A stretch of DNA of 6,026 bases, from the NCBI GenBank assembly GCA_002440125.1, contig DJRQ01000063.1, forward strand, positions 1-6,026, in the 5' to 3' direction. Of the stretch, positions 5,001 to 6,026 are shown piece by piece; position 1 is the first letter of the stretch; every line of letters begins with the position of its first letter. The stretch is from Caryophanales bacterium UBA6356. Its GTDB lineage: Bacteria; Bacillota_I; Bacilli_A; RFN20; CAG-826. The position numbers and the translations under genes are program-made. Below the pieces are notes generated by a model. That model saw only the letters and a list, made by a program, of their open reading frames with translations. It had not been told where the DNA came from and did no database searches.

Positions 5001-6026
5001 TCAAAGTCCAATACTCCAAAAAGGAAGTTCGAAGACCCCCTCTTCCTCTTTGGGGGCGATGCTAAAAGAAAGCTGAATGGGCTTTTTCACTATATAGGGA
5101 TATTTCCGCAAGGCTTTCATGTCTTTCGCAATATCGCGCGATAAAAAATAGGAGTCGATATAAATTGGGTAGATTTTTTCATCTAGAAAAACCAAAAAAG
5201 TGACTGCCCTTTTATCGATGTCGCCATAGAAGAAAACAACGTTTCTTGGATCGAGGTCTTCGTTTGAAAAATGTTTATGCATTTCTATAAAGGCATAGCT
5301 TTCAAGCATTCGAGAGGCATCTGGCCCAAAAGCAAGGGATTCGGCGTCTTTATAACGGGCCAAATACGAGCAAAGGCCGGTGTCTAGGAAATAAAACTTT
5401 GGTGTTTTGATGACGCGCTTAGAGAGTTCGGGCAGCAAAGGGTCCACGAAAGCAACAATGCGATATCCAACCAAAGTGTCGATCCACCTTTTTACCGTTC
5501 GAACATCCAAATCGAGTATTTCCCCCAATTCGTCATACTGAAGATAAGTTCCGTTTCTCAAAGAGAGAGTGAATAAGAGATTCCTGAATTTGGCTTCTTT
5601 GGCTATCGCTTTAAGTTCAGAAACGCACTTCAATATAAGCGTACCTACAAAATCCTTAAAAAATTCATCGCGGCTTTGAGAAGCGTCATAGAAAAAAGAA
5701 CCATTTAAAATTCTTTCAAAACCTTTTTTACGGTCGAAAAAGAGATTTTCATTGACAGAAGTTTTTAAAAGGGTAGAAGAAGGATCGCTCCACCTTTCAG
5801 AAGCCAAGACTCCTTTTTCCTCCAAATATGTTGGAGAAGATAAATAGAAAACTTTAACCTTATCCCCTAAGGCAATCCGAAACCTCTTTAAAAGAGGGGC
5901 ATCATAAAGAGTGAGAAAATATTTCGTTTTAATGTTATCGTTCGGTTTTTTCTTCTTCTCTTTTTGCATTTTATCGAGTAGGGTTTCCGCCAATAAAGGG
6001 GCCCTTTCCAAATCATCTATAACAAT
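5001..6026 (-). CDS. AAA_14/DUF4143-family ATPase, diverged; N-terminus outside window
   Basis: The last 341 residues of a cytoplasmic protein of the AAA_14 plus DUF4143 type, whose cellular role is generally unknown. The reading frame is open to the right edge and begins IVIDDLERAP, which is a Walker B strand (usually hydrophobic-DE-x-Q/R-x-x-P); the Walker A part therefore lies outside, and the TTG at 6011 is not a real start. Visible regions: end of the ATPase domain to about 100; a helical and winged-helix-like part with LQYDELGEILDLDVRTVKRW (about 162-181); the hallmark TPKFYFLDTGLCSYL (208-222); and a C-terminal DUF4143 domain. Many usual key residues are changed: Walker B has DD, LTGS is LTLY (38-41), SLAGR is ALGDK (52-56), the E-(V/I)-D motif is AVT (274-276), and IE(I/V)K is IYID (288-291). 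The family's full length is typically about 380-450 residues, so roughly 40-100 are missing here. Family call is by motif recognition. Confidence 0.8.
   Translation of the reverse strand: MVIDDLERAPLLAETLLDKMQKEKKKKPNDNIKTKYFLTLYDAPLLKRFRIALGDKVKVFYLSSPTYLEEKGVLASERWSDPSSTLLKTSVNENLFFDRKKGFERILNGSFFYDASQSRDEFFKDFVGTLILKCVSELKAIAKEAKFRNLLFTLSLRNGTYLQYDELGEILDLDVRTVKRWIDTLVGYRIVAFVDPLLPELSKRVIKTPKFYFLDTGLCSYLARYKDAESLAFGPDASRMLESYAFIEMHKHFSNEDLDPRNVVFFYGDIDKRAVTFLVFLDEKIYPIYIDSYFLSRDIAKDMKALRKYPYIVKKPIQLSFSIAPKEEEGVFELPFWSIGL

Noticed and set aside
4989..5003. TGA read as tryptophan (Mycoplasma code), which would extend the DUF4143 protein by four residues to a TAA.
   Set aside because: Tryptophans in the confident genes are TGG and none of them needs an internal TGA, so the standard bacterial code fits.
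6009..6011. TTG at 6011 as start of the DUF4143 gene.
   Set aside because: The frame stays open to the window edge and the residues before it (IVIDD) are part of a Walker B motif, so the gene simply continues beyond the window.

Overview
The window looks like chromosomal DNA from a low-to-moderate GC Firmicute (Bacillota), perhaps an uncultured Bacilli, Erysipelotrichia or Mollicutes-related lineage. This is inferred from the style of the proteins, the GGAGG-type ribosome binding sites and the gene content, and no species can be named. The standard bacterial code fits: tryptophans are TGG and at least one gene ends in TGA.

All confident genes lie on the minus strand, so they read right to left. 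At the right edge (5001-6026) is the C-terminal part of a AAA_14/DUF4143-type ATPase whose Walker A end lies outside the window. Its terminator is at 4936-4979. Next comes a compact three-gene operon with a good sigma-A-like promoter (4903-4930) and a dyad-rich putative operator (4870-4894). It encodes a MarR-family regulator (4385-4864) and two half-size ABC exporter subunits (2596-4413 and 600-2609). The genes overlap by 29 and 14 bp, and each downstream ribosome binding site is encoded in the tail of the gene before it. A long hairpin with a T-run (491-551) ends the operon. At the left edge is the first 62 codons of lysS, class II lysyl-tRNA synthetase (1-188).

The two ABC subunits make a textbook asymmetric pair. 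The second-position subunit has degenerate ATP-site residues (Asp for the catalytic Glu, Gln for the H-loop His) but an intact signature. The third-position subunit has an intact Walker A, Walker B and H-loop but an LSQGQ signature. They should form a heterodimeric exporter with one hydrolytic and one degenerate site, controlled by the co-encoded MarR protein. The layout resembles MarR-ABC-ABC operons such as rcrRPQ of Streptococcus mutans; the substrate cannot be read from sequence.

The 411-bp gap between the operon and lysS (189-599) holds a perfect 18-bp palindrome, a doubtful 76-codon plus-strand ORF and the operon terminator. The most unusual item is the DUF4143 protein, which has lost several residues expected in both its ATPase and its nuclease-like domain. 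I see no mobile element, CRISPR array, tRNA or rRNA. Nothing here is clearly a new biological system.
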